Source: S012-113 sp965368405 | Lineage (GTDB): Bacteria > Bacteroidota > Bacteroidia > Cytophagales > Cyclobacteriaceae | Length of the DNA stretch: 41,734 nucleotides | Reading direction: 5' to 3' | NCBI GenBank assembly: GCA_965368405.1 | Contig: CBDUMS010000022.1 | Coordinates: 1-41,734 of the forward strand | In this document: positions 26,676 through 33,870 of the stretch, one piece after another | Layout of the letters: each line of letters opens with the position of its first letter | Numbering within the stretch: position 1 is the first letter of the stretch | The notes under the pieces: model-generated | The model's database searches: none | What the model was told of the DNA's origin: nothing | The model's input: the letters and a program-made list of their open reading frames with translations, nothing else | Program-made: the position numbers and the translations under genes

Positions 26676-26766
26676 CCCTACGTATTTTGGTTAAGAGTAT
26701 TTATTTTTATAAACATCTTATTATATTTAGTGAATACAGTTACACCTAACTTTATACACTACTGGC

Positions 26767-27156
26767 ATGGCTAAACCTAAAGCATTCATTGTGGATGATG
26801 ATCCCGTTTTTGTTAAATTACTCGAAAATCAATTAGAGCAATCTAACTTTACTCCTTACGAAACCTACTTGAGTGGTGAAGACTGCCTGGCTAATATTAA
26901 ACATAAGCCGCGCGTAGTATTACTTGATTTTAGTCTTGGTGGCTTAAATGGGTTAGATGTTCTTCGAAAAATTAAGGAAGTAAGCCCTAAAACAGAAGTT
27001 GTTATGCTCACTGGCGTGGAAGATGATATGGTGAAACAAAAATGCCTTGATGCCGGTGCCTCTACCTATATAATTAAAGATCCTAATGGCATCGAACGTC
27101 TCAAAGCTGAAGTGTTGCCTAAGTTCAAAGGAGGATTCTTATCCTTCCTACGCTAG
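26767..27156 (+). CDS. Single-domain response regulator
   Basis: The 129-residue protein is a complete receiver domain with no output domain. Asp10-Asp11-Asp12 form the acidic pocket, Asp54 in VVLLDFSLGG is the phosphorylation site, and Thr82 (MLTG) and Lys104 (YIIKD) complete the switch. Such stand-alone receivers work by binding a partner protein. No histidine kinase is encoded in this window, so the partner is elsewhere. A TAACTTTA element 20 bases before the ATG may be its -7 box. The C-terminal KGGFLSFLR extension is short and hydrophobic. Confidence 0.9.
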   Translation: MAKPKAFIVDDDPVFVKLLENQLEQSNFTPYETYLSGEDCLANIKHKPRVVLLDFSLGGLNGLDVLRKIKEVSPKTEVVMLTGVEDDMVKQKCLDAGASTYIIKDPNGIERLKAEVLPKFKGGFLSFLR

Positions 27157-27362
27157 GCGATCAGCTTCTTTAGCTAATAATACTGAACTCTGGAATGATT
27201 ATTTGAACCTCAAAAGCGGTTAACTTCATTCTTTTGCTTGATCTATCGCACTCCAAAAACATCCTTTAAAACCTTTCTATTTCTTAAATTTAGTTCGATA
27301 ACTCAGAGATCTTAAAGAAGGCTTATCAAGCGGATTTCTATTGTTTAACTAAAGGAATAGTA

Positions 27363-27683
27363 ATGATATTTACATTAAATCTTCTGGATGACAAAGGCTG
27401 GGAAGATGCTCCCGGATATGCCAAAGGAACTAAGCGGAAATTATTGCGCGAAGAAAACGGATGCAGAACAATGCTTCTTAAACTACCCAAACATTTTCAT
27501 ATGGATGCTCACTCACATTGTTGCGATGAAGAGCATTATGTTATCGATGGTACCTATACGATAAACAATATGATTTTTACAAAGGGTTCGTATCAGCGTA
27601 TACCGGCGAACGAAGAGCATGGTAATATGGAATCAGAAAATGGCGCCACCTTGCTCGTGTCCTGGGATCGTACGAAGAAATAA
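27363..27683 (+). CDS. Cupin-domain protein, ChrR-like
   Basis: The 106-residue small beta-barrel has cupin motif 1 as HSHCCDEEHYVIDG (His50, His52, Glu57) and motif 2 around PANEEHGN (His86). These are the usual metal ligands, so a mononuclear metal site is likely. The ChrR anti-sigma-type cupins and small dioxygenase-like cupins share this layout. No enzymatic role can be assigned. The stop codon directly abuts the stop of the convergent kinase-like gene with no base between. Confidence 0.8.
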   Translation: MIFTLNLLDDKGWEDAPGYAKGTKRKLLREENGCRTMLLKLPKHFHMDAHSHCCDEEHYVIDGTYTINNMIFTKGSYQRIPANEEHGNMESENGATLLVSWDRTKK

Positions 27684-28379
27684 TTATTGCTTTTGTAAGA
27701 TTATATTCTCGATTGCCTGTGAAATCTCTTTCTTGGTAAGTGAAGCTTCATTGAACATAACATCATAATCGGTGATCTCAATGTCCCTGCCCATATAGTA
27801 TTTCTTCAGGTTAGCTCTATTGGTATCAGATTCTAAAATATGCTTTTTAGCACTGGCCTTTGTTGTGCCATATTCCTTTGCCATTTTATCAATTCGCCAC
27901 TCTAACGGCGCAGTTACCTTAATATGCAAGTTACGTCGATTGTGTTCAACGATAGCCACACCCGCTCGGCCTAAGATAAAAACTCCTCCTTCGGCTGCAA
28001 CCGTTTCAATTACTTCTTTATGTGTTTTCTTGATTTTAAAATCAGAAGGATAGTTCTCTGTTGAGAAAGAATGCAATATTTCTTCTATAAAACCGCGATC
28101 TTTTTTGCTGGCAATATTTTCAAAATGCTCTACGTCTAAGTTTAATTTCTTCGCTGATTTTTCAAAAATCTCCTTGCTAACAATACGCCAAGGGTGTTTC
28201 TTGCTTATTCCTTTAAGGTTCGCATTTAAAGCTTTCATAACTTCTTCGAAAATTGGCATACCATCACATCCGGTATCCCTAGACATTGTTACCACCATTC
28301 CCTTATGCTTGGCCGGTGGTTCTGCCAATTCTCCAGAAAATCGAACATCTAAATATTTGAGTAGAAAATTTGAATCCAT
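27684..28379 (-). CDS. Cytidylate kinase-like protein
   Basis: This 231-residue protein belongs to the cytidylate-kinase-like P-loop family found widely in anaerobic and environmental bacteria. The P-loop region reads VVTMSRDTGCDGMPI, a variant of the S-R-x-x-G-x-G-G pattern. Downstream are FILGRAGVAIV, LHIKVTAPLEWRIDKM (LID-like, Arg-rich) and DRANLKKYY-type sequence written here as TNRANLKKYY. The nucleotide substrate is not established for this family. It has no signal peptide and its own transcription unit. Confidence 0.8.
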   Translation of the reverse strand: MDSNFLLKYLDVRFSGELAEPPAKHKGMVVTMSRDTGCDGMPIFEEVMKALNANLKGISKKHPWRIVSKEIFEKSAKKLNLDVEHFENIASKKDRGFIEEILHSFSTENYPSDFKIKKTHKEVIETVAAEGGVFILGRAGVAIVEHNRRNLHIKVTAPLEWRIDKMAKEYGTTKASAKKHILESDTNRANLKKYYMGRDIEITDYDVMFNEASLTKKEISQAIENIILQKQ

Positions 28380-28461
28380 AATATTATTGGGCGCGTTTAA
28401 AGATCAAGGCAAATCTATTAAATAAGAATGTAGTCCCGATGATGAATCGAGAAGTTTTCGT

Positions 28462-29622
28462 CTATTTCATTGCTTCATAGAGCAATTTCATAAATTCGCC
28501 AATTTTATTAGGCTCTAACCACCTTGTTACGACAACTAAATTGTTAGTTTTATCTACAACAATAAAATTACCTCCAAATCCTGCAGCGTAGTAAATCGTT
28601 TCGTCGGCAATACCGTCCCACTTTCGAGGGCCGCGATTAAGCCACCACATATAACCATAACTCGCGTTGGCTGCAGATGACTGCTGAACTTCTTTTACCC
28701 AAGAAGATGAAATAATCTGTTGTCCGTTCCAATTACCATCATTTAAGAAGAGAAGGCCAAATCGGGCATGATCTTCGGTACTAATAAATACACCGCCACC
28801 AGAATGTCCACCACCGGTTACCGACTGCATGCGCTGTCCGTCTAAGTCAACCCAGGCATGGTCATATCCCATCCAACGCCAGGTTGAGGATGCACCAATG
28901 GGGTCCATAACATACTCTTTAAGAACTTCGGGCAATGGGCGTCGCCATACTTGTAAGAGTGAATAAGCCAGAGTATTGACGCGAACATCATTATACTCAA
29001 AGTTGGTACCAGGATCATAATATTTACGGTTTTTCCAATCATCCACACCGCCTTCACGTGGAGGACGATCAGTCCAATCGGGCGCCCCAAACATAGAACC
29101 AGACCAGTCAGATGACTGGGTTAACATATGAGCCCATGATATTTTACTATTATGCGCCCCATCATAGGTTTTATCCCAAACATAGTCCTTAATAGGATCA
29201 TTTACGTTGCGGATTAATCCTTCATCTATCGCAAGTCCAGCCACAGTAGATAAATAGCTTTTTGTCACGCTAAATGTCATATCTACTCGTTTGGTATCAC
29301 CCCATTTGGCAACAACATAGCCATCTTTTAATATCATTCCTGCAGGCCCTCCTCTCTTTTTCGTTGGGCCCAGAACATCATGATAAGGTTCTCGAGCAAA
29401 TCCTTGTAAGATGGCAATCCGTAGATCTTTTGAACCAGAGTACTCATTCGCTTGTGCAAACTCTACCAGTTTGGTTAAGTTATTTTCATCAAGCCCAGTT
29501 TTTTTGGGTGTTAGCGTTTGCCAATCGGCTCCTCTAGCGGGAAAATACTGTGCTTTGGCCGTTTCAATATTCGCTTGGAGTGAGATTAGTATAATAACTA
29601 AAAGGATAGGGTGCTTATTCAT
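28462..29622 (-). CDS. Secreted serine hydrolase, class C beta-lactamase family
   Basis: The protein has 386 residues from ATG 29622, with a signal peptide of about 24 residues (ending TAKAQ). It has the penicillin-binding/beta-lactamase fold. Ser118-V-T-K121 is the catalytic S-x-x-K, YND in FEYNDVRVN is the second motif, and the GHSGGG and AAGFGGN stretches line the third side of the pocket. Substrate unknown; relatives include D-peptidases and esterases. An upstream in-frame start adds eight residues (MLLLRKKA) and is less likely. The frame is intact and the gene stands alone. Confidence 0.88.
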   Translation of the reverse strand: MNKHPILLVIILISLQANIETAKAQYFPARGADWQTLTPKKTGLDENNLTKLVEFAQANEYSGSKDLRIAILQGFAREPYHDVLGPTKKRGGPAGMILKDGYVVAKWGDTKRVDMTFSVTKSYLSTVAGLAIDEGLIRNVNDPIKDYVWDKTYDGAHNSKISWAHMLTQSSDWSGSMFGAPDWTDRPPREGGVDDWKNRKYYDPGTNFEYNDVRVNTLAYSLLQVWRRPLPEVLKEYVMDPIGASSTWRWMGYDHAWVDLDGQRMQSVTGGGHSGGGVFISTEDHARFGLLFLNDGNWNGQQIISSSWVKEVQQSSAANASYGYMWWLNRGPRKWDGIADETIYYAAGFGGNFIVVDKTNNLVVVTRWLEPNKIGEFMKLLYEAMK

Positions 29623-29700
29623 AGCTTTTTTTCTTAAAAGTAACACAGGGCTGCAGAGTACTCAAAGAATATTCAAACCTTTACGCTAGCGGTATAGAAA

Positions 29701-29728
29701 AAGCCGGCACCATTAAAGATGTCGGCTT
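29701..29728 (-). terminator. Intrinsic terminator of the rhodanese/porin operon
   Basis: On the leftward transcript, AAGCCG pairs with CGGCTT (29728-29723 with 29706-29701). Two more pairs follow inside one mismatch, and the stem is followed by UUUUUC. It lies about 40 bases after the last gene of the operon. Confidence 0.75.
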
Positions 29729-29770
29729 AAAAAATATTCTTGGCGGCTAAACCAAAAATTGCAAAAACTA

Positions 29771-30616
29771 TTACATTACCTTATTCGATGGGGTATTTTG
29801 CCATTCGCGATAAGCGCCGTCGTATAGTTTAACATTTGGGTAATCAAGTGCCGATGTTAGTACATGGAATAATATACCCGCTCTCACACTGGTTTCGCAG
29901 TAAACAATTACTGTTTTATCTTTCGTTACACCATTTTTTGTAAATAGTGCTTGAATTTCTTCATTCGATTTTAGTTTACCATCATCTAATACCTGCGTAT
30001 ATTCGATATTTATTGCCGATGGCACGTGACCCGGACGAAGTGTAGTCTCCGCAGTCCCGGCATATTCTGCCGCAGATCGCGCGTCGATTATTATACCACC
30101 GCCAGCTTGCGCTTTTTTAACATCGGCCATGGTAGCTATATAATCTGATTTAATACTAGGGGTAAACGTTGCCTTCTTAACTGCTGTTGGTGTGCGCGTA
30201 ACCGGCTTTCTTGCGGCTCTCCATGCTGGCATACCACCATCTAAGATTTTAACGTCTGGAGCTCCTAAATACTTAAGTACCCAATACATTCTTCCGGAAT
30301 ACTTTTCACTACCGTCATCATAAAGTACGATAGTTTTTGTTTCGGAAATACCCTTTTCTCCAAGAATTGTGGCGATTTCTGATGGCGAAATTAACATTGC
30401 CATATCATCGTTCAAATCTTGATATTTAACATGAACGGCACCTGTAATATGCACTTGGGCATAGTCGTCTGCCGTACGAGTAGATACGATTACCACAGTT
30501 GGCTTTCGCATTATTTTCATTAAGTCGTTTGCGCTTATTATATCTTGCGCCTGAATACCGGTAAAGGGTATTAAAAGTACAAAGACAAAATCGACTGTAT
30601 ATCTTAAAGCTTTCAT
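29771..30616 (-). CDS. Periplasmic two-domain rhodanese (sulfurtransferase)
   Basis: The 281-residue protein has a signal peptide (1-23, ending IQAQ) and two rhodanese domains. Domain 1 (about 28-140) has LYDDGSEKYSG, with Asp where the catalytic Cys should be, so it is inactive. Domain 2 (about 160-281) has VIVYC240ETSVRAG with the catalytic Cys that carries a persulfide. This is the usual arrangement of exported thiosulfate or mercaptopyruvate sulfurtransferases. It follows the porin gene by 11 bases and is the last of a three-gene operon also encoding a lipidated double rhodanese. Confidence 0.9.
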   Translation of the reverse strand: MKALRYTVDFVFVLLIPFTGIQAQDIISANDLMKIMRKPTVVIVSTRTADDYAQVHITGAVHVKYQDLNDDMAMLISPSEIATILGEKGISETKTIVLYDDGSEKYSGRMYWVLKYLGAPDVKILDGGMPAWRAARKPVTRTPTAVKKATFTPSIKSDYIATMADVKKAQAGGGIIIDARSAAEYAGTAETTLRPGHVPSAINIEYTQVLDDGKLKSNEEIQALFTKNGVTKDKTVIVYCETSVRAGILFHVLTSALDYPNVKLYDGAYREWQNTPSNKVM

Positions 30617-30627
30617 TTTCTTTACTT

Positions 30628-31710
30628 TTAGAAATTAATTTGTAATTGTAATAACAGGCAATCGTTCTTTATTTCTGAAGGATCTTCTGTTTTATAGATA
30701 TAGTTCAATTGAAGTCTCGTCCAATCGTTAGGATAGAAATTTAAGCCAAATGTTTGCCATAAATCAGCGGCATCTTTAGCTGCAGCTCCTTCTTGAATCT
30801 CTGATCGGCCATAATTTTCCATCTTGTATACAGGCTCAAAGTTTCTCCAGCGATAGAGAACCATACCATAAAATCCGTCTTTTTTCTCAGAACCAGGAGT
30901 AACAGATGGTGCATCGCCGCCACATCCACCGCCTGACATGACGGAACCATTATCTTCACCATTTAGATATTCACCAAATACCTTAAAGTTCCCAATTGAA
31001 TACTGAGCGTCAAAACCATATCTTATGCGAGTGTCTTTCTCTGTAATAGTTGGGTCTTCGTTTGGTAAATGAGCGTAACGATAACTGGCACCGATGTACA
31101 AACCTTCCAGAGGCTGGAATACTGTTCTACCAGTAATAGCAAGTGCTTTCGTTAAATCATTTTTTTGAGTTTCATAAACACCATAACCATTAGTAAGTGA
31201 GACATAGTACTGAAAGAACTTTGATTGATCTCCTCCTAAAAACATTACACCAAGGTCTCGGTTACCACCTCCAATACCACCGGTCATTGCATCAACGGCA
31301 TAAGATCTATTAATGGTATAGAGGCCATTACAGGGCATGCTTAATTCATTACCAAACCGGTATTTGAATGATCCTAAAGAGATCTTAAAATAATCGAAGC
31401 GTGTGTAACTTACAAAGGCGTCGAGTAAGAATGGACCCGTTTGATTTGGGTTCATAAACTGGCTGGTTTCAAGCAGCACATAATAACTAAAATCGTAAGG
31501 TACTACACCCATTACACCAATTCTTGCTCTTCTAAAAGCAAAATAAGACTGTGGTTCTTCATACAAGAAAGTTCTTACCTCGGGCTGAATGTATCCGAAA
31601 ACCTGAACTCCTTCACCGTCTGTTGGCGTTGCACAACCTTGTGCGTTTGCATCTTTACTAAAGAGTAGGCCGAACGATATCAGGGATATAATCAATATTA
31701 TCCTTTTCAT
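30628..31710 (-). CDS. Outer-membrane porin, phosphate-selective OprO/P-like
   Basis: The protein has 360 residues with a signal peptide (1-24, ending NAQ). The mature part has amphipathic beta-strand patterning with alternating aromatics and ends in the strand LLLQLQINF, whose terminal Phe is the outer-membrane insertion signal. VFGYIQPEVRTF, AFRRARIGVMG and KISLGSFKYRFG match the porin O/P family of Bacteroidota. The cargo is unknown. Its place between two rhodanese genes suggests a sulfur oxyanion rather than phosphate. It lies 71 bases after the lipoprotein gene, with a hairpin between. Confidence 0.85.
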   Translation of the reverse strand: MKRIILIISLISFGLLFSKDANAQGCATPTDGEGVQVFGYIQPEVRTFLYEEPQSYFAFRRARIGVMGVVPYDFSYYVLLETSQFMNPNQTGPFLLDAFVSYTRFDYFKISLGSFKYRFGNELSMPCNGLYTINRSYAVDAMTGGIGGGNRDLGVMFLGGDQSKFFQYYVSLTNGYGVYETQKNDLTKALAITGRTVFQPLEGLYIGASYRYAHLPNEDPTITEKDTRIRYGFDAQYSIGNFKVFGEYLNGEDNGSVMSGGGCGGDAPSVTPGSEKKDGFYGMVLYRWRNFEPVYKMENYGRSEIQEGAAAKDAADLWQTFGLNFYPNDWTRLQLNYIYKTEDPSEIKNDCLLLQLQINF

Positions 31711-31738
31711 GATATTTTATTAAAGTGTTGAAAATAAA

Positions 31739-31767
31739 CCGGGGGGTACAGGGATGTACCCCACCGG
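31739..31767 (-). terminator. Intra-operon hairpin, attenuator-like
   Basis: CCGG-GGGGTACA (31739-31750) pairs with TGTACCCC, then CCGG (31755-31767), around a GGGA loop. This gives 12 base pairs with one bulged base. On the leftward transcript the stem is followed by UUUAUUUU. It lies between the stop of the rhodanese lipoprotein gene and the start of the porin gene. It should stop part of transcription, or protect the upstream mRNA, so more lipoprotein than porin is made. Confidence 0.7.
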
Positions 31768-31781
31768 CTCCAGTGCTCGAG

Positions 31782-32741
31782 CTAATCGGTCACCACAGGT
31801 AGGTCCACTGCAGGTGGAGCAAACTTGTGACTTTCAAGCTCGGAATAAATCATGGTATTGCTACCAAATTTTAAACTCTTTGCATTATAACCAAGTACAG
31901 TTAAGTACGCAGTAATCATAGACGAGGTCTGACCAGTCCAGCAATATGTTACAACTGTTTTACTTGGGTCGTTGTGCTTAAAGTTATCGGCAGCAAGTGT
32001 CATTGGGTTATTTCGTACAGCCGATACAATGTGTCCATAATGGTCAACATCTGTTTGAGCCCAATAGTTATTAATTGAATACGTAGTTGGTGATGCAAGT
32101 ACGTCAGAAGCATTAACACCCTGGAAACCATTGGCTGTCATTGCAGCTACACGTTCCGCTAATAATTCTGCACCTGTTGCAGAGCTAGTAATTGTAGGGT
32201 AATCATAATCCATTAAAGGTGCTGTTGCATCCATTGTCCAACTAGCATTACCTACAGCAATACTTCCTATATTGTTCGCCCATGGGCCAGAAGTATCTGA
32301 ATGCCAACCACTCATACCCCATTTAAGGACTTTAGCAGTTGTAAATCCGCTTAAACGTAACGCAACAACCGCATGTCCTGCAGTTTGACCTGTGTAACAT
32401 ACAACTAAAATTGGCTTAGTTACTCCCGTAGCGTCTGCTACGATCGATCCTAGTGAAGTATTAACTGCACCTTGAATATGTCCCGCTGCAAAATCTGTAG
32501 CAGAGCGAATATCCATAATATGATATTGTCCTACAAAAGCTGAAACATCTTCAACAGTTGCCGGAGCTGCAGTAATCCATCCGTCCAAAATATTATTCAA
32601 GTCCAAATTATTCTCTACTAAATAGGTCGATAATTTAGAGAAGTTATCATCCGCAGGTGCTGGATCATCATCCTTACAACTCATTACAAATAATAATGGC
32701 AATATCGCCATCCACAACATTAATTTACTTAGATTCTTCAT
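31782..32741 (-). CDS. Lipoprotein with two active rhodanese domains
   Basis: The protein has 319 residues. The lipoprotein signal has lipobox FVMSC with Cys22, followed by an acidic KDDD as in surface-directed Bacteroidota lipoproteins. Two rhodanese domains (about 58-160 and 200-310) follow. Both keep the catalytic Cys in near-identical loops: C115-Y-T-G-Q-T and C267-W-T-G-Q-T. In most double rhodaneses one domain is dead, so two intact loops are unusual. It is the first gene of a rhodanese-porin-rhodanese operon facing the FNR-like regulator. I infer handling of persulfide or thiosulfate-like sulfur at the cell envelope; the substrate is not shown by the sequence. Confidence 0.85.
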   Translation of the reverse strand: MKNLSKLMLWMAILPLLFVMSCKDDDPAPADDNFSKLSTYLVENNLDLNNILDGWITAAPATVEDVSAFVGQYHIMDIRSATDFAAGHIQGAVNTSLGSIVADATGVTKPILVVCYTGQTAGHAVVALRLSGFTTAKVLKWGMSGWHSDTSGPWANNIGSIAVGNASWTMDATAPLMDYDYPTITSSATGAELLAERVAAMTANGFQGVNASDVLASPTTYSINNYWAQTDVDHYGHIVSAVRNNPMTLAADNFKHNDPSKTVVTYCWTGQTSSMITAYLTVLGYNAKSLKFGSNTMIYSELESHKFAPPAVDLPVVTD

Positions 32742-32816
32742 TTTTAAATTGTTTTGTTTTTTACACTGATATACTTTGATTAATTATTTACGCATTAGCT
32801 CAAACATGCGAAATTT

Positions 32817-32852
32817 TGATACAGAGTGAGAATTTGTGACGCATCTGTATCA
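32817..32852. repeat. Inverted repeat in the leader of the rhodanese operon
   Basis: TGATACAG (32817-32824) and CTGTATCA (32845-32852) are perfect 8-base arms 20 bases apart, within the roughly 190-base untranslated leader predicted for the operon. It may be an RNA hairpin or a binding site for a second regulator. Confidence 0.55.
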
Positions 32853-32892
32853 TCATGAATTTCTCATACACTTTCTGTTTTGTTATAAAATG

Positions 32893-32902
32893 TGACCGGT
32901 CA
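32893..32902. repeat. Palindrome TGACCGGTCA
   Basis: A perfect 10-base palindrome lies about 30 bases downstream of the predicted leftward transcription start of the rhodanese operon. It is GC-rich in AT-rich surroundings, so it may be a regulator site. No known factor is assigned. Confidence 0.4.
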
Positions 32903-32934
32903 GTATTGCATTTGGGTGTGCTTCACTGACAATT

Positions 32935-32942
32935 CAAAGGTA
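32935..32942 (-). promoter_or_regulatory. -7 box of the rhodanese operon
   Basis: Read leftward the bases are TACCTTTG, a full match to TAnnTTTG. No TTG is found at -33 on this strand. The FNR-type palindrome 32965-32976 lies 22 bases upstream, about 40 bp from the expected start, as for an activator-dependent promoter. The leader is about 190 bases long. Confidence 0.5.
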
Positions 32943-32964
32943 GATGCAGAATATGTTAAAACAC

Positions 32965-32976
32965 TGATTTTTATCA
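32965..32976. promoter_or_regulatory. FNR-type site midway between divergent promoters
   Basis: TGAT-TTTT-ATCA is flanked at almost equal distance (22 and 23 bases) by the leftward box TACCTTTG and the rightward box TATCTTTG. It could therefore serve both promoters from the class II position near -40. The rightward -33 TTG begins at the next base. Confidence 0.6.
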
Positions 32977-33007
32977 TTGCCTTGGTCATGTTACCCTATT
33001 ATCTTTG
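32977..33007 (+). promoter_or_regulatory. Promoter of the FNR-like regulator gene
   Basis: TTG (32977-32979), a 20-base spacer and TATCTTTG (33000-33007) make a full match to the Bacteroidota consensus. Transcription should start near 33010, about 40 bases before the ATG at 33053. This is the best promoter seen in the window. Confidence 0.65.
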
Positions 33008-33017
33008 ACAATGAATT

Positions 33018-33035
33018 AAGTGATTAGTATCACTT
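33018..33035. promoter_or_regulatory. Autoregulatory operator of the FNR-like gene
   Basis: AAGTGAT-TAGT-ATCACTT is a perfect 18-base palindrome built on TGAT-N4-ATCA, centred about 16 bases downstream of the predicted transcription start. A regulator bound here should block its own transcription. The site overlaps a GTG (33020) in the reading frame, which argues for the ATG at 33053 as the true start. Confidence 0.6.
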
Positions 33036-33052
33036 TTCTTAATCTTAGAATA

Positions 33053-33751
33053 ATGACATTATCGGAATCGTATATTAGAACCTATTGTGTAGACTGTAAA
33101 TGTAAGTCTGGCCCATTTTTACGCCTTTCGGAAGATGAAATGCTGAAGGTAGATAAGCACCGTACCGAACTGAGTTATAAGAAAGGTGAAGTACTTTGCA
33201 AGCAAGGCACCTTTGTATCTAGCCTCATTTTTGTTAGGAAGGGATTTGTAAAAGTTTTTCTTGAAAATGGTGATAATCCAACCATTCTTAGTGTAGTAAA
33301 AGGGGGTTCCTTTATAGGACTGCAATCGTTGTATGGGGAGAATATTTTTCATTATTCTGCCGAAGCCATGACGGACACTGAGATATGTCTTACAGATATT
33401 AATACATTCCGTGAGTTGATTCTTGATAATTCCAACTTCGCTAAAGGTATTATTGAAGTCTTGAATGAAGACCTCATAAATTCTTATAGCAGGCTTTTCT
33501 CTTTAACACAGAAGCATATAAATGGAAGATTTGCTGAGCTACTTGAGTACATGAGTACGGTACTGTATAATGAAAACCCATTCAAGCTCACCATTTCCCG
33601 AAAGGATATGGCTGACCTCATTAGTACATCTCCAGAAAGTGTGTCGCGTCTTATGAGTGAATTTAAAGATCAAGGCATAATCAAGGCTAAGGGCCATGTG
33701 CTTGAGATTCTCGATATGAAACGCCTGGCGACCATATCACGACGCGGCTAA
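33053..33751 (+). CDS. FNR-like transcription regulator (Crp/Fnr family)
   Basis: The 232-residue protein has an N-terminal cyclic-nucleotide-binding fold (about 25-140), a dimer helix and a C-terminal winged helix (about 155-225). Four cysteines fall where FNR has its iron-sulfur ligands: Cys12, Cys15 and Cys17 near the N-terminus, and Cys112 in TEICLTDI, aligning with FNR Cys122. The recognition helix SPESVSRLMSEF has Glu195, Ser198 and Arg199, the E-x-x-S-R code of FNR that reads TGAT. The cAMP-binding Arg-Thr-Ala of CRP is not seen. An oxygen- or redox-sensing Fe-S cluster is therefore plausible but inferred. The gene faces the rhodanese operon, shares an FNR-type site with it and carries its own operator. 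The start is ATG 33053, because the longer frame begins inside that operator. Confidence 0.88.
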   Translation: MTLSESYIRTYCVDCKCKSGPFLRLSEDEMLKVDKHRTELSYKKGEVLCKQGTFVSSLIFVRKGFVKVFLENGDNPTILSVVKGGSFIGLQSLYGENIFHYSAEAMTDTEICLTDINTFRELILDNSNFAKGIIEVLNEDLINSYSRLFSLTQKHINGRFAELLEYMSTVLYNENPFKLTISRKDMADLISTSPESVSRLMSEFKDQGIIKAKGHVLEILDMKRLATISRRG

Positions 33752-33870
33752 ATCGTATAACGATCTCGTGATTGCAATAAGGCTAGTGGAATTGGCATAG
33801 TGAAAAATAATCAACACCAATTTTAAATTCCCAGGATTTCTTTGTAATATGCTGATTATAAGGCTGTACT

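Noticed and set aside
33020..33052. GTG at 33020 as start of the FNR-like gene
   Set aside because: It lies inside the 18-base operator and adds eleven residues that do not look like the family; the ATG at 33053 fits the promoter and operator layout.
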